The position numbers and the translations under genes are program-made. The notes beneath the pieces were generated by a model. That model saw only the letters and a list, made by a program, of their open reading frames with translations. It was not told the DNA's origin and made no database searches. Shown piece by piece: positions 56,966 to 64,000 of a stretch of 64,000 nt of DNA; positions within the stretch are counted from its first letter, which is position 1; each line of letters opens with the position of its first letter. The stretch lies in assembly GCF_900106955.1 (NCBI RefSeq), contig NZ_FNNI01000005.1, positions 248,001 through 312,000 of the forward strand, given 5' to 3'. This DNA comes from Aidingimonas halophila. GTDB taxonomy: Bacteria > Pseudomonadota > Gammaproteobacteria > Pseudomonadales > Halomonadaceae.

Positions 56966-58083
56966 CAGCTTACATCCCCTGGGCTGAATCGTAGATTGAA
57001 CTCGCGGAAGCGGCGTTGTGCTCCCGGTGGTAGATCCCGCATTTCCCTGAACGGTGCTGCTCTCTCGACAGCACGTATTACCGAGCGGTCGAACGAGTCG
57101 CTACCACTGCTTTGAATCACATTGGTCTCAACCAGTTCACCTGTTGGCAATAAACGTAACCTGACAAGTGCGACGGTATCGGAATCAGCGTCAGGAGGCA
57201 CATTCCATGCCTGTTCCACATAACGTTTTACCAGATTTTGAAAGCTATTGGCGGCTTCTTCTGCCTGGCGAGCATTGGCAATGGCTTCTTCTTCCCCCGC
57301 GATGGCACGGTCCAGACTGCCGCTTGCCGCTTCAGCTGCGCGTTCCGCCTCTTCCTGACGGCGCTGCTCCTCTTCCTCCTGGCGTTGGCGTTCCGCCTCT
57401 TCCTGACGGCGCTGCTCCTCTTCCTCCTGGCGTTGGCGTTCCGCCTCTTCCTGACGGCGCTGCTCCTCTTCCTCCTGGCGCTGGCGTTCCGCCTCTTCCT
57501 GACGGCGCTGCTCCTCTTCCTGACGGCGCTGCTCTTCTTCCTCCTGGCGCTGGCGTTCCGCCTCTTCCTGACGGCGCTGCTCCTCTTCCTCCTGGCGCTG
57601 GCGTTCCGCCTCTTCCTGACGGCGCTGCTCTTCTTCCCTGCGTCGTTGTTCTTCTTCGCGTTGCTGTTCCAGGCGCTCAGCTTCCTGTTGCCGACGCTCC
57701 GCCTCGGCTAGCGCCGCCTGTCGTGCCTCTTCTCTCTCCTGTTCAGCAGCTTCCTGGTCAACGCTCTCTTGCTCCTCAGGTTCTTCCTCGGATTGTTCCG
57801 GAGGCTCTTCCGGCTCGCTGGGCTCCTCAGTGCTTTCAGAAGGTTCTTCCGATTCACTGTCATCCTCGGAGGACTCGGCACCGCCACTATCGTCCTCGTT
57901 TCGGAGTGCCTGGTCAGTGGTCGTTTCCGCTCTGATCAGCGTTGCCTGAACGACCGACGCATCGGTTGGATCGGAATCGCGTGAAGGCAAACTGAGCATA
58001 CTGATGATGACCACCAATACGTGCAGCCCGATAGCGAGCATTGCTGGCAGGCCATAGCCTACACGCTGGTCGTGTCTGGCCAT
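56965..58083 (-). CDS. tolA: Tol-Pal system protein TolA
   Basis: TolA is anchored in the inner membrane and crosses the periplasm to Pal and TolB, using the TolQR motor. The 372-residue protein has one N-terminal helix (about 12-33), an acidic domain rich in E and S (about 40-110), a long Glu/Arg/Gln helix made of 16-residue repeats (about 130-245) and a C-terminal globular domain (about 270-372; [30 protein letters not shown]). Its repeat composition differs from the Ala/Lys-rich E. coli TolA helix. Confidence 0.95.
   Translation of the reverse strand: MARHDQRVGYGLPAMLAIGLHVLVVIISMLSLPSRDSDPTDASVVQATLIRAETTTDQALRNEDDSGGAESSEDDSESEEPSESTEEPSEPEEPPEQSEEEPEEQESVDQEAAEQEREEARQAALAEAERRQQEAERLEQQREEEQRRREEEQRRQEEAERQRQEEEEQRRQEEAERQRQEEEEQRRQEEEQRRQEEAERQRQEEEEQRRQEEAERQRQEEEEQRRQEEAERQRQEEEEQRRQEEAERAAEAASGSLDRAIAGEEEAIANARQAEEAANSFQNLVKRYVEQAWNVPPDADSDTVALVRLRLLPTGELVETNVIQSSGSDSFDRSVIRAVERAAPFREMRDLPPGAQRRFREFNLRFSPGDVS
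57341..57640 (-). repeat. tolA: Tandem 48-bp repeat inside tolA
   Basis: Nearly identical 48-bp units start at 57341, 57389, 57437, 57485, 57554 and 57602 (the last is partial). Unit 4 is 21 bp longer because a sub-block is duplicated. Each encodes the 16-residue helix block [16 protein letters not shown]. The near-identity at DNA level points to recent slippage or unequal recombination, so the length of this helix may vary among strains. Confidence 0.92.
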
Positions 58084-58092
58084 GACGATACC

Positions 58093-58539
58093 TTAGTTCT
58101 CATCGCCGCTCGGGGGTTCGGAAATCAGCCCCACGTTGGCGACACCAGCAGTTTGTAATGTACTCATTAACGTGACGACCTGCCCGTAAGAAACATTGCG
58201 GTCACCGCGCACCATTACAGGGGTATCCGGACGCCGCTCGAGAATGGCGATGATCCGGTCGCCTATATTGTCCAATGAAACCGATGTCTCTTCATCATCC
58301 AGCGAGATGTAGTATTCCCCGTCCCGATCGACCGAGACGATAATAGGGTCGCTGTCCTCGACATCTTCAATTGGTTCCGAAGTTACCTGAGGCAGATCGA
58401 CCTGGACTCCTTGGGTCAGCATCGGTGCGGCAATCATGAATATCACCAGCAGAACGAGCATGACGTCGATGAAGGGAACGACGTTGATCTCGCCCATTGG
58501 TTTATTATGACCGCCGCGGTGAAAAGGCCCCTGCATCAT
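58093..58539 (-). CDS. tolR: Tol-Pal motor protein TolR
   Basis: TolR is an inner-membrane protein of the ExbD/TolR family. The 148-residue product has the motif EINVVPFIDVMLVLLVIFMIAAPMLTQGV, a single helix containing the proton-conducting Asp, followed by a periplasmic domain with NVSYGQVVTLMSTLQTAGVANVGL. A GGAG site precedes ATG 58539. It is adjacent to tolQ and tolA, giving the normal operon order. Confidence 0.96.
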   Translation of the reverse strand: MMQGPFHRGGHNKPMGEINVVPFIDVMLVLLVIFMIAAPMLTQGVQVDLPQVTSEPIEDVEDSDPIIVSVDRDGEYYISLDDEETSVSLDNIGDRIIAILERRPDTPVMVRGDRNVSYGQVVTLMSTLQTAGVANVGLISEPPSGDEN

Positions 58540-58549
58540 AGCGTTCTCC

Positions 58550-59239
58550 TCAAGCCTCTTCTGAAGTGCCGCGGCCCTGCAGGTTCCGGTGCAGGATCGA
58601 GTGGAATTCTTCGGCAAAGTCTTCGTATTTGCCGAGAAGCTTTCCTGAAGCAGAAGACAACCGGTTATAGAAAATGACCGCAGGAATCGCTGCGAACAAG
58701 CCCATTGCAGTGGCAATGAGCGCTTCTGCGATCCAGGGTGCTACTGTGGCCAGGGTGGCCTGTTGCGCCATGGAAAGGCTCTGGAACGAGCCCATGATGC
58801 CCCATACAGTCCCGAAAAGACCGATATAGGGGCTCGCGGACGCGACCGTGGCGAGAAACACCAGATGAAGATTCAGACGTTCCTCTTCCCGCGACCAGGC
58901 CACACGCATGCTCCGCTGCACACCCTCCAGGATCGATTGGGGGTTACGCGTCTTGGGCAATAACCGATTGAACTCACGGAAACCGGCGCGAAAAATATGT
59001 TCGGCACCCACGGTTTCCTGTTCAGACGGGGTTTCCTTGTAAAGCTCGTTGAGATCGATGCCTGACCAGAATCGTTCTTCGAAAGCCTGATGCGCGCGTT
59101 TGGCACGACGGATGACGAAACTGCGTTGAAAGATCACGATCCAGGACAGTATCGATGCCAGAATCAAAATGAACATGACAACTTGCACGACGCCGCTGGC
59201 GTTCATGATCAGATAGGGGATGGACATGGAGTCGTTCAC
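58550..59239 (-). CDS. tolQ: Tol-Pal motor protein TolQ
   Basis: TolQ is the MotA/ExbB-family membrane subunit that with TolR uses the proton gradient. The 229-residue protein has three membrane helices (about 18-40, 130-155, 170-195) and the family motif VASASPYIGLFGTVWGIMGSF, followed by APWIAEALIATAMGLFAAIPAVIFYN. Length matches E. coli TolQ (230). It follows ybgC by 24 bp. Confidence 0.96.
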   Translation of the reverse strand: MNDSMSIPYLIMNASGVVQVVMFILILASILSWIVIFQRSFVIRRAKRAHQAFEERFWSGIDLNELYKETPSEQETVGAEHIFRAGFREFNRLLPKTRNPQSILEGVQRSMRVAWSREEERLNLHLVFLATVASASPYIGLFGTVWGIMGSFQSLSMAQQATLATVAPWIAEALIATAMGLFAAIPAVIFYNRLSSASGKLLGKYEDFAEEFHSILHRNLQGRGTSEEA

Positions 59240-59263
59240 GGGTGTCCTCGTCGATTCTTGCAG

Positions 59264-59659
59264 TTAACCATGGATAGCCGCGGCAAGCGCCGTCGGCCAG
59301 CGTGTCGGTTTGCCTCGAGCCGCATCGATACAAGCGATATCGACTCGGGCGTCACAGATCCCTTCCCCACGACGGGTGACTTCCTGATGGAAACACAGGC
59401 GACAGGAAGTGGCTGACTCGACGCTTACGCTCACCTGCAGCTGTTCGTCGAGCCGGGCGGGCTTGACATAACGGCAATCCAGTCGATGAACGACCAATTG
59501 GATACCGGTCTGTAGCAACGCTTGTTGTGTCACGTCATACCGGCGTAGCCATTCACTGCGCGCCCGCTCCATATACTTGAGATAATTGACGTAATAGACG
59601 ATACCTCCAGCATCGGTATCTTCGATATACACGGTCACCGGCCACTGAAACTGACTCAT
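59264..59659 (-). CDS. ybgC: Acyl-CoA thioesterase YbgC (Tol-Pal associated)
   Basis: The 131-residue hotdog-fold thioesterase has the active-site pattern [30 protein letters not shown]. YbgC hydrolyses short-chain acyl-CoAs in vitro and is always linked to tolQ; its in vivo role is unclear. It starts within the ruvB stop (4-bp ATGA overlap) and precedes tolQ, as in E. coli and Pseudomonas. Confidence 0.95.
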   Translation of the reverse strand: MSQFQWPVTVYIEDTDAGGIVYYVNYLKYMERARSEWLRRYDVTQQALLQTGIQLVVHRLDCRYVKPARLDEQLQVSVSVESATSCRLCFHQEVTRRGEGICDARVDIACIDAARGKPTRWPTALAAAIHG

Positions 59660-60696
59660 GGTCGTGTTTCTCCCGATGCCTCGGGTGCATCGTCACTTCC
59701 ACTGGAAAGGCCGAAGTGAAGATATGCCTGTCGGGTGACCATGCGCCCACGTGCAGTGCGCATCATCAATCCTTGTTGGATCAGGTACGGTTCAATGACA
59801 TCTTCGATCGTATCTCGTTCCTCACTGATCGCGGCAGCCAGGGAATCAACACCGACCGGTCCACCATCGAACTTCTCGATCATGGCCAACAAAAGACGGC
59901 GATCCATATGATCAAGGCCATGGCGGTCGACATGAAGCAGGTTGAGCGCTTGATCGGCAATATCTGCTTGAAGACGACCGTCGCCGCGGACTTCCGCATA
60001 GTCACGTACACGACGCAACAACCGGTTGGCGATACGCGGAGTGCCACGTGAACGGCGTGCGATTTCCGTGGCTCCTTCGATATCCGACTCGAAACCGAGT
60101 AATCGAGCTGAACGGGAAACGATTTCAGTCAGTTCGTGGATATCATAGAACTCGAGTCGCTGAACGATGCCGAAGCGATCGCGCAGAGGGGATGTCAGCA
60201 AGCCGGCTCTCGTTGTGGCGCCGACAAGGGTGAAATTCGGTAGATCCAGTTTGATCGAGCGTGCTGCTGGTCCTTCACCAATGACGATGTCCAGCTTGAA
60301 ATCCTCCATGGCGGGATAGAGGATTTCCTCGACAACCGGGGAAAGCCGATGAATTTCATCGATAAACAGGACATCACCTGGCTGCAGGTTGGTCAGCATC
60401 GCGGCAAGATCACCGGCTCGCTCGAGTACTGGGCCCGATGTCGACTTGATATCGACATTCATCTCAGAAGCGATGATGTTGGCCAATGTCGTCTTTCCCA
60501 GGCCGGGAGGACCGAATACCAGCGTATGATCGAGGCTCTCCTTTCTCCCTCGCGCGGCACTGATGAAAATATCGAGTTGCTCGCGAACCTGGGGCTGGCC
60601 GATGTAATCAGACAGGGTTCGTGGACGTATCGCCCGGTCGAAACCGGCCTCACCTTCCTTTTCATCAGCGGCAATCAGGCGATCACTCTCGAGCAT
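59656..60696 (-). CDS. ruvB: Holliday junction branch migration ATPase RuvB
   Basis: RuvB is the hexameric motor that drives branch migration at Holliday junctions with RuvA. The 346-residue AAA+ protein has [17 protein letters not shown], Walker [13 protein letters not shown], Walker [10 protein letters not shown], sensor 1 [18 protein letters not shown] and a C-terminal winged helix ([15 protein letters not shown]). A GGGGAG site favours ATG 60696 (MLESDRL) over the codon at 60708. It is 38 bp downstream of ruvA and overlaps ybgC. Confidence 0.97.
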   Translation of the reverse strand: MLESDRLIAADEKEGEAGFDRAIRPRTLSDYIGQPQVREQLDIFISAARGRKESLDHTLVFGPPGLGKTTLANIIASEMNVDIKSTSGPVLERAGDLAAMLTNLQPGDVLFIDEIHRLSPVVEEILYPAMEDFKLDIVIGEGPAARSIKLDLPNFTLVGATTRAGLLTSPLRDRFGIVQRLEFYDIHELTEIVSRSARLLGFESDIEGATEIARRSRGTPRIANRLLRRVRDYAEVRGDGRLQADIADQALNLLHVDRHGLDHMDRRLLLAMIEKFDGGPVGVDSLAAAISEERDTIEDVIEPYLIQQGLMMRTARGRMVTRQAYLHFGLSSGSDDAPEASGETRP

Positions 60697-60734
60697 GGGA
60701 CTCCCCATTCAACATGACCAACATCTTCACGATG

Positions 60735-61349
60735 TCAGCCTGATAGCTTGCGTGTCAGCGCGGACTTGATCAAGGCTTCCGTGCTCTGGGTCTCGTCAAG
60801 ACCGGAGAGCATTCGTGTCGCTTCCGCCGGTTTGTAGCCCAGCGAGACAAGCGCTGACTCGGCATCGGCCATAGTGTCGGGGTGACGATTTTCCGATGCC
60901 CCCAGCTCTCCTGCCACGCTGGAGCTTGTTGGTGTTTGGCTCTGCCATTGTGGAAATCGATCTCGCATCTCGATGACAAGGCGTTCGGCGGTTTTTCGCC
61001 CAACACCCGGTAGTCGAGTCAATGCCTTGATGTCATCCTCCATGACACATCGCATGAAGGCCTCTTCATCCATTCCAGACAGGATAGCCAGGGCTAGTTT
61101 GGGGCCGACGCCATTGACCTTGATCAGCGCCCTGAACAGCTCCCGCTCCCGCTCACGGGCAAAGCCGAAAAGCAAATGTGCATCCTCCCGAACACTCAAG
61201 TGAGTAAACAGTTGGGTCGTTTCACCGGTACCGGGAAGCGCCATGAAGGTATTCATCGAGGCTTCGATTTCATAGCCCACGCCCCCGACATCAAGCATCA
61301 GCCAGGGAGGTTGCTTATCGATCAATGTGCCGTACAGGCGTCCTATCAT
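60735..61349 (-). CDS. ruvA: Holliday junction branch migration protein RuvA
   Basis: RuvA binds the four-way junction as a tetramer and recruits RuvB. The 204-residue protein has an N-terminal OB-fold domain (MIGRLYGTLIDKQPPWLMLDVGGVGYE), helix-hairpin-helix motifs (IKVNGVGPKLALAILS, ALTRLPGVGRKTAERLVIE) and a C-terminal RuvB-binding domain (AESALVSLGYKPAEATRML). Length matches E. coli RuvA (203). A separate promoter candidate lies upstream at 61435-61463. Confidence 0.97.
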   Translation of the reverse strand: MIGRLYGTLIDKQPPWLMLDVGGVGYEIEASMNTFMALPGTGETTQLFTHLSVREDAHLLFGFARERERELFRALIKVNGVGPKLALAILSGMDEEAFMRCVMEDDIKALTRLPGVGRKTAERLVIEMRDRFPQWQSQTPTSSSVAGELGASENRHPDTMADAESALVSLGYKPAEATRMLSGLDETQSTEALIKSALTRKLSG

Positions 61350-61434
61350 GCCATGACAGTCCTTGTTTAACGGGAGCGCATTGCCGATTGCCGTGAAGTC
61401 AGTCGCTACACGGCATCATGCAGAACTCGCAGTC

Positions 61435-61463
61435 ACTATACTGATCCACTGCCTGGCTGACCA
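61435..61463 (-). promoter_or_regulatory. Candidate promoter of ruvAB
   Basis: On the minus strand, TGGTCA (61458-61463) and TATAGT (61435-61440) are separated by 17 bp in the 181-bp ruvC-ruvA gap. The transcript would begin about 75-80 nt before ruvA. I see no clear LexA box (CTGT-N8-ACAG). Confidence 0.4.
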
Positions 61464-61530
61464 GCATGGTAAAGAACAGTGTTTGATAACGGGGTACGCC
61501 AAGTGATGTTGCACTTCTCGATACCCATGA

Positions 61531-62076
61531 TCATTCGGGACGGAAATCACGCCAACGAGTCACTCTTCCGCGTGAAGGACGCCTACGACCCCGTTTGCCC
61601 CCGGAGAGCAATCCCTGTCGAGCATGGGCGTGCGTGAGGGCAATGGCCAGTGCATCGGCGGCATCCGCTTGCGGTACGGCATTCAGCCCCAGTACAGCCA
61701 CGACCATATGCTGAACCTGGGACTTATCCGCAGCGCCCGTGCCCGTGACAGCTTGCTTGATTTGGCGGGCACCGTATTCATGGACGGATAAACCGTGATT
61801 GGCGGCACAAACGATTGCCGTGCCTCGCGCTTGTCCCAATTTCAAGGCAGAGTCGGCATTTTTAGCCATGAACACCTGCTCGATGGCAAACTCCCCTACC
61901 CTATGCATAGCGATCAATTCGCTGACGCCTGCGTAAATCTGTGCCAGCTTCTGGGCCAGATCGTCAGCCTGGATCCGGATGCAGCCGCTGCCCACATATA
62001 CGGGTTTTCCGCTATCGACATCGATGAGTCCGTAGCCGGTAATCCGGGAACCAGGATCGATACCCAGAATCAACAT
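61531..62076 (-). CDS. ruvC: Crossover junction endodeoxyribonuclease RuvC
   Basis: RuvC cuts Holliday junctions with two metal ions. The 181-residue protein shows [18 protein letters not shown] (first catalytic Asp), [23 protein letters not shown] (Glu) and [18 protein letters not shown] (Asp pair). Length is near E. coli RuvC (173). The C-terminal tail is unusually rich in Arg. The start is ATG 62076; a GTG nine bases upstream is a weaker option. It follows yebC by 9 bp. Confidence 0.95.
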   Translation of the reverse strand: MLILGIDPGSRITGYGLIDVDSGKPVYVGSGCIRIQADDLAQKLAQIYAGVSELIAMHRVGEFAIEQVFMAKNADSALKLGQARGTAIVCAANHGLSVHEYGARQIKQAVTGTGAADKSQVQHMVVAVLGLNAVPQADAADALAIALTHAHARQGLLSGGKRGRRRPSRGRVTRWRDFRPE

Positions 62077-62085
62077 GCCGTGCAC

Positions 62086-62835
62086 TTACTCGAGTTGATC
62101 GAGAATGGCATCGTCGAAGTCTGCATTGGTGTAGACGTTCTGGACGTCATCCAGATCCTCGAGCATGTCGGTCAGCTTGATGATGCGGCGTGCCAGTTCC
62201 ACATCCTCGATTCGAGTGTAATTGTCGGGATAAAGCCCCACGTCGCTGGATACCGGCTCAATGCCGGCGGCAACCAGTGCATCCTTGACCGTGCCAAAGG
62301 TTTCAGGCGATGTAACGACTTCCAGCGCCCCATTATCGAGTTGTTCGATCTCCTCCGGCTCGGCGTCCAGTGTCGCCTCCATGGCTGCTTCTTCGGTAAT
62401 CCCCTCCGGTAGCTGCAGACGTCCCTGCTTATGGAACATGAAGGAGACGGACCCTGAGGTTCCCATGTTTCCGCCATGCTTGTTGAACGCATGACGCACC
62501 TCGGAAACCGTACGATTACGGTTATCCGTCATACACTCGACCATGACGGCTACTCCCTCCGGACCGTAGCCTTCATACACCGTTTCCTCCATGTCATCGC
62601 CCTCGGTGTTGCCGGCACCGCGGTCGATGGCACGCTGGATGGTATCCTTGGTCATGTTGTTGGCGAGCGCCTTATCGATAGCAGCCCTCAGGCGTGGGTT
62701 GTCATCGGGCTCCCCGCCTCCCTGTCGTGCAGCTACCGTCAACTCGCGAATCAGTTTGGTGAATATCTTGCCGCGTTTGGCATCTTGAGCGGCCTTGCGG
62801 TGCTTGATATTGGCCCATTTACTGTGCCCCGCCAT
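62086..62835 (-). CDS. yebC: YebC/PmpR-family DNA-binding regulatory protein
   Basis: The 249-residue protein starts [32 protein letters not shown] and contains [39 protein letters not shown], both hallmark stretches of the YebC family. Members act as transcription regulators (PmpR) or, for the YebC group, help translation of proline-rich stretches. Length matches E. coli YebC (246). It lies between aspS and ruvC as in many gammaproteobacteria. Confidence 0.95.
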   Translation of the reverse strand: MAGHSKWANIKHRKAAQDAKRGKIFTKLIRELTVAARQGGGEPDDNPRLRAAIDKALANNMTKDTIQRAIDRGAGNTEGDDMEETVYEGYGPEGVAVMVECMTDNRNRTVSEVRHAFNKHGGNMGTSGSVSFMFHKQGRLQLPEGITEEAAMEATLDAEPEEIEQLDNGALEVVTSPETFGTVKDALVAAGIEPVSSDVGLYPDNYTRIEDVELARRIIKLTDMLEDLDDVQNVYTNADFDDAILDQLE

Positions 62836-62931
62836 GCAAAAGACTCCTTTGGCATGCCGCCGGCGCGACTGAGATGCCGGTCGGACAGTGTCACACTATA
62901 TGTTACGTTCAATAAAGTAGGATGTTGCCAC

Positions 62932-64000
62932 TTACTCGCTCGTCGTCTCCGTCTTCGCCTTGTGACGCAGGCGAATATTGAGCTCCTTGAGCTGCTCCGA
63001 GGACACATCGCCGGGCGCATCGGTCATCAGACAAGCAGCGCTCTGCGTTTTCGGGAAAGCGATCACTTCGCGAATGGTACGTGCCCCGGTCATCAACATG
63101 ACCAGACGATCCAGCCCGAAAGCCAGGCCGCCATGCGGTGGCGCTCCATATTTCAAGGCATCCAGCAGGAAACCGAACTTCTCTTCGGCTTCCGCTTCAC
63201 CAATCCCGAGCACCTCAAAGACAGCACGCTGCATTGCCTGATCATGAATACGAATCGACCCGCCACCAAGTTCGGTTCCGTTCAGCACCATGTCATAGGC
63301 GCGGGACAAGGCTTGAGCAGGGTCGGCCTTGAGCGCTTCCCCTGAACAGGACGGTGCCGTAAAGGGATGATGCAATGCAGCGAGCTTGCCGTTGTCGTCC
63401 GCCTCGAACATGGGGAAGTCAACGACCCAGAGTGGCGCCCAGTCCTGGGTGTAGAGATCGAGATCTTCACCAAGCTTGACACGCAGAGCACCGATTGCCT
63501 CGTTGACGACACGGGTCTTGTCGGCACCGAAAAAGATAATGTCTCCGTCCTGGGCATCAAGGCGGTCCAGCAAGGCGTCGACGACACCCTCCATGAACTT
63601 GACGATCGGCGACTGGAGACCTTCGATGCCTTTGTCACGCTCATTGACTTTGATCCAGGCCAGCCCTTTGGCACCGTAAATCCCTACGAACCTGGTGTAA
63701 TCATCAATTTCCTTGCGTGTCAGTGTCGCACCGCCCCTGACCTTGAGCGCCGCGACGCGGCCATCACTGGCATTGGCTGGGCCTGAGAACACCTTGAAGT
63801 CCACATCTTTCATCAGGTCGTCGACATCGACCAACTCCAGCGGAATACGCAAGTCCGGCTTATCGGAGCCGTAGCGGCGCATGGCTTCGGCATAAGGCAT
63901 GCGCGGGAAGTCGGGCAGTTCAACCTCGAGCACATCCTTGAAAAGCGCGCGAATCATGGACTCGGTGACATCCATGATGTCGTTCTCTTCAACGAACGAG
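62932..64000 (-). CDS. aspS: Aspartyl-tRNA synthetase (5' part off the window)
   Basis: AspRS charges tRNA-Asp. The visible C-terminal 355 or so residues include the end of class II motif 2 context ([19 protein letters not shown]), the bacterial insertion domain (about the middle, with [16 protein letters not shown]), HHPFTAPS, and motif 3 [33 protein letters not shown]. The reading frame is open to the window edge, so the N-terminus lies beyond it. yebC follows 96 bp later. Confidence 0.97.
   Translation of the reverse strand, partial: SFVEENDIMDVTESMIRALFKDVLEVELPDFPRMPYAEAMRRYGSDKPDLRIPLELVDVDDLMKDVDFKVFSGPANASDGRVAALKVRGGATLTRKEIDDYTRFVGIYGAKGLAWIKVNERDKGIEGLQSPIVKFMEGVVDALLDRLDAQDGDIIFFGADKTRVVNEAIGALRVKLGEDLDLYTQDWAPLWVVDFPMFEADDNGKLAALHHPFTAPSCSGEALKADPAQALSRAYDMVLNGTELGGGSIRIHDQAMQRAVFEVLGIGEAEAEEKFGFLLDALKYGAPPHGGLAFGLDRLVMLMTGARTIREVIAFPKTQSAACLMTDAPGDVSSEQLKELNIRLRHKAKTETTSE

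Noticed and set aside
57168-57935. A proline/leucine-rich 255-codon frame opposite tolA, resembling a repeat protein.
   Set aside because: It is the antisense image of the 48-bp tolA repeats; tolA itself has clear family features.
61350-61530. A LexA (SOS) box in the ruvC-ruvA gap.
   Set aside because: No CTGT-N8-ACAG match; a CTGG-N4-CCAG dyad exists but has the wrong spacing.

Overview
The window looks like a chromosomal stretch of a moderately halophilic gammaproteobacterium, most likely Halomonas or a close Halomonadaceae relative. The main evidence is a complete ectoine operon (ectA-ectB-ectC) whose proteins I recognise as very close to those of Halomonas elongata, a proVWX-type glycine betaine importer, strongly acidic proteins, and gene orders shared with Pseudomonas (aspS-yebC-ruvCAB-ybgC-tolQRAB-pal-cpoB; ubiG-mupP; galU next to a UDP-sugar dehydrogenase; cysI-DUF934; wrbA-DUF2069). 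There are 62 protein-coding genes, two of them cut by the window ends. I see no rRNA or tRNA gene, insertion sequence, prophage or CRISPR array, and no gap between genes longer than about 260 bp.

Layout. 1-2.9 kb: formate dehydrogenase accessory genes (truncated 4Fe-4S protein, DUF3306, DUF3305, and divergent fdhD). 2.9-7.5 kb: a cupin-type XRE regulator, then a class IV-like histone-deacetylase-family protein divergent from a Pat-type lysine acetyltransferase. 7.6-10.9 kb: proVWX with a candidate promoter, a leader hairpin and several intercistronic hairpins. 10.9-21.3 kb: housekeeping and redox genes (pdxH, wrbA, Smr protein, sulfite reductase with DUF934, a MATE exporter, metH). 21.4-23.7 kb: nfuA-sufE facing a zur-hisI-yidD operon. 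23.8-27.2 kb: a retropepsin / 7TM-transglutaminase / ATP-grasp ligase trio of unknown function. 27.4-29.9 kb: ectABC. 30.1-32.3 kb: glutathione reductase and beta-carbonic anhydrase.

32.4-40.5 kb: a complete dipeptide/oligopeptide ABC importer followed by a LysR regulator and a prolidase, a logical peptide-uptake and peptide-breakdown unit. 40.5-42.2 kb: YheT hydrolase and MsrA, converging with overlapping ends. 42.2-48.9 kb: tamA-tamB outer-membrane assembly genes preceded by a single-pass coiled-coil protein. 49.1-51.9 kb: a superoxide-dismutase-family protein and a UDP-sugar-dehydrogenase-family protein, both lacking normally conserved active-site residues, plus galU. 52-64 kb: ubiG-mupP, yciK, and the long minus-strand block cpoB-pal-tolBARQ-ybgC-ruvBAC-yebC-aspS (listed from the distal end).

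The unifying theme is osmoadaptation and envelope upkeep: ectoine synthesis, betaine import, and Tol-Pal and TAM envelope machinery. The best candidate for an undescribed system is the three-gene ATP-grasp / 7TM-transglutaminase / retropepsin cluster directly downstream of ectABC. Next come the acetylase-deacetylase pair, the two enzyme-family members with altered active sites, and the RNA hairpins inside the osmolyte operons.
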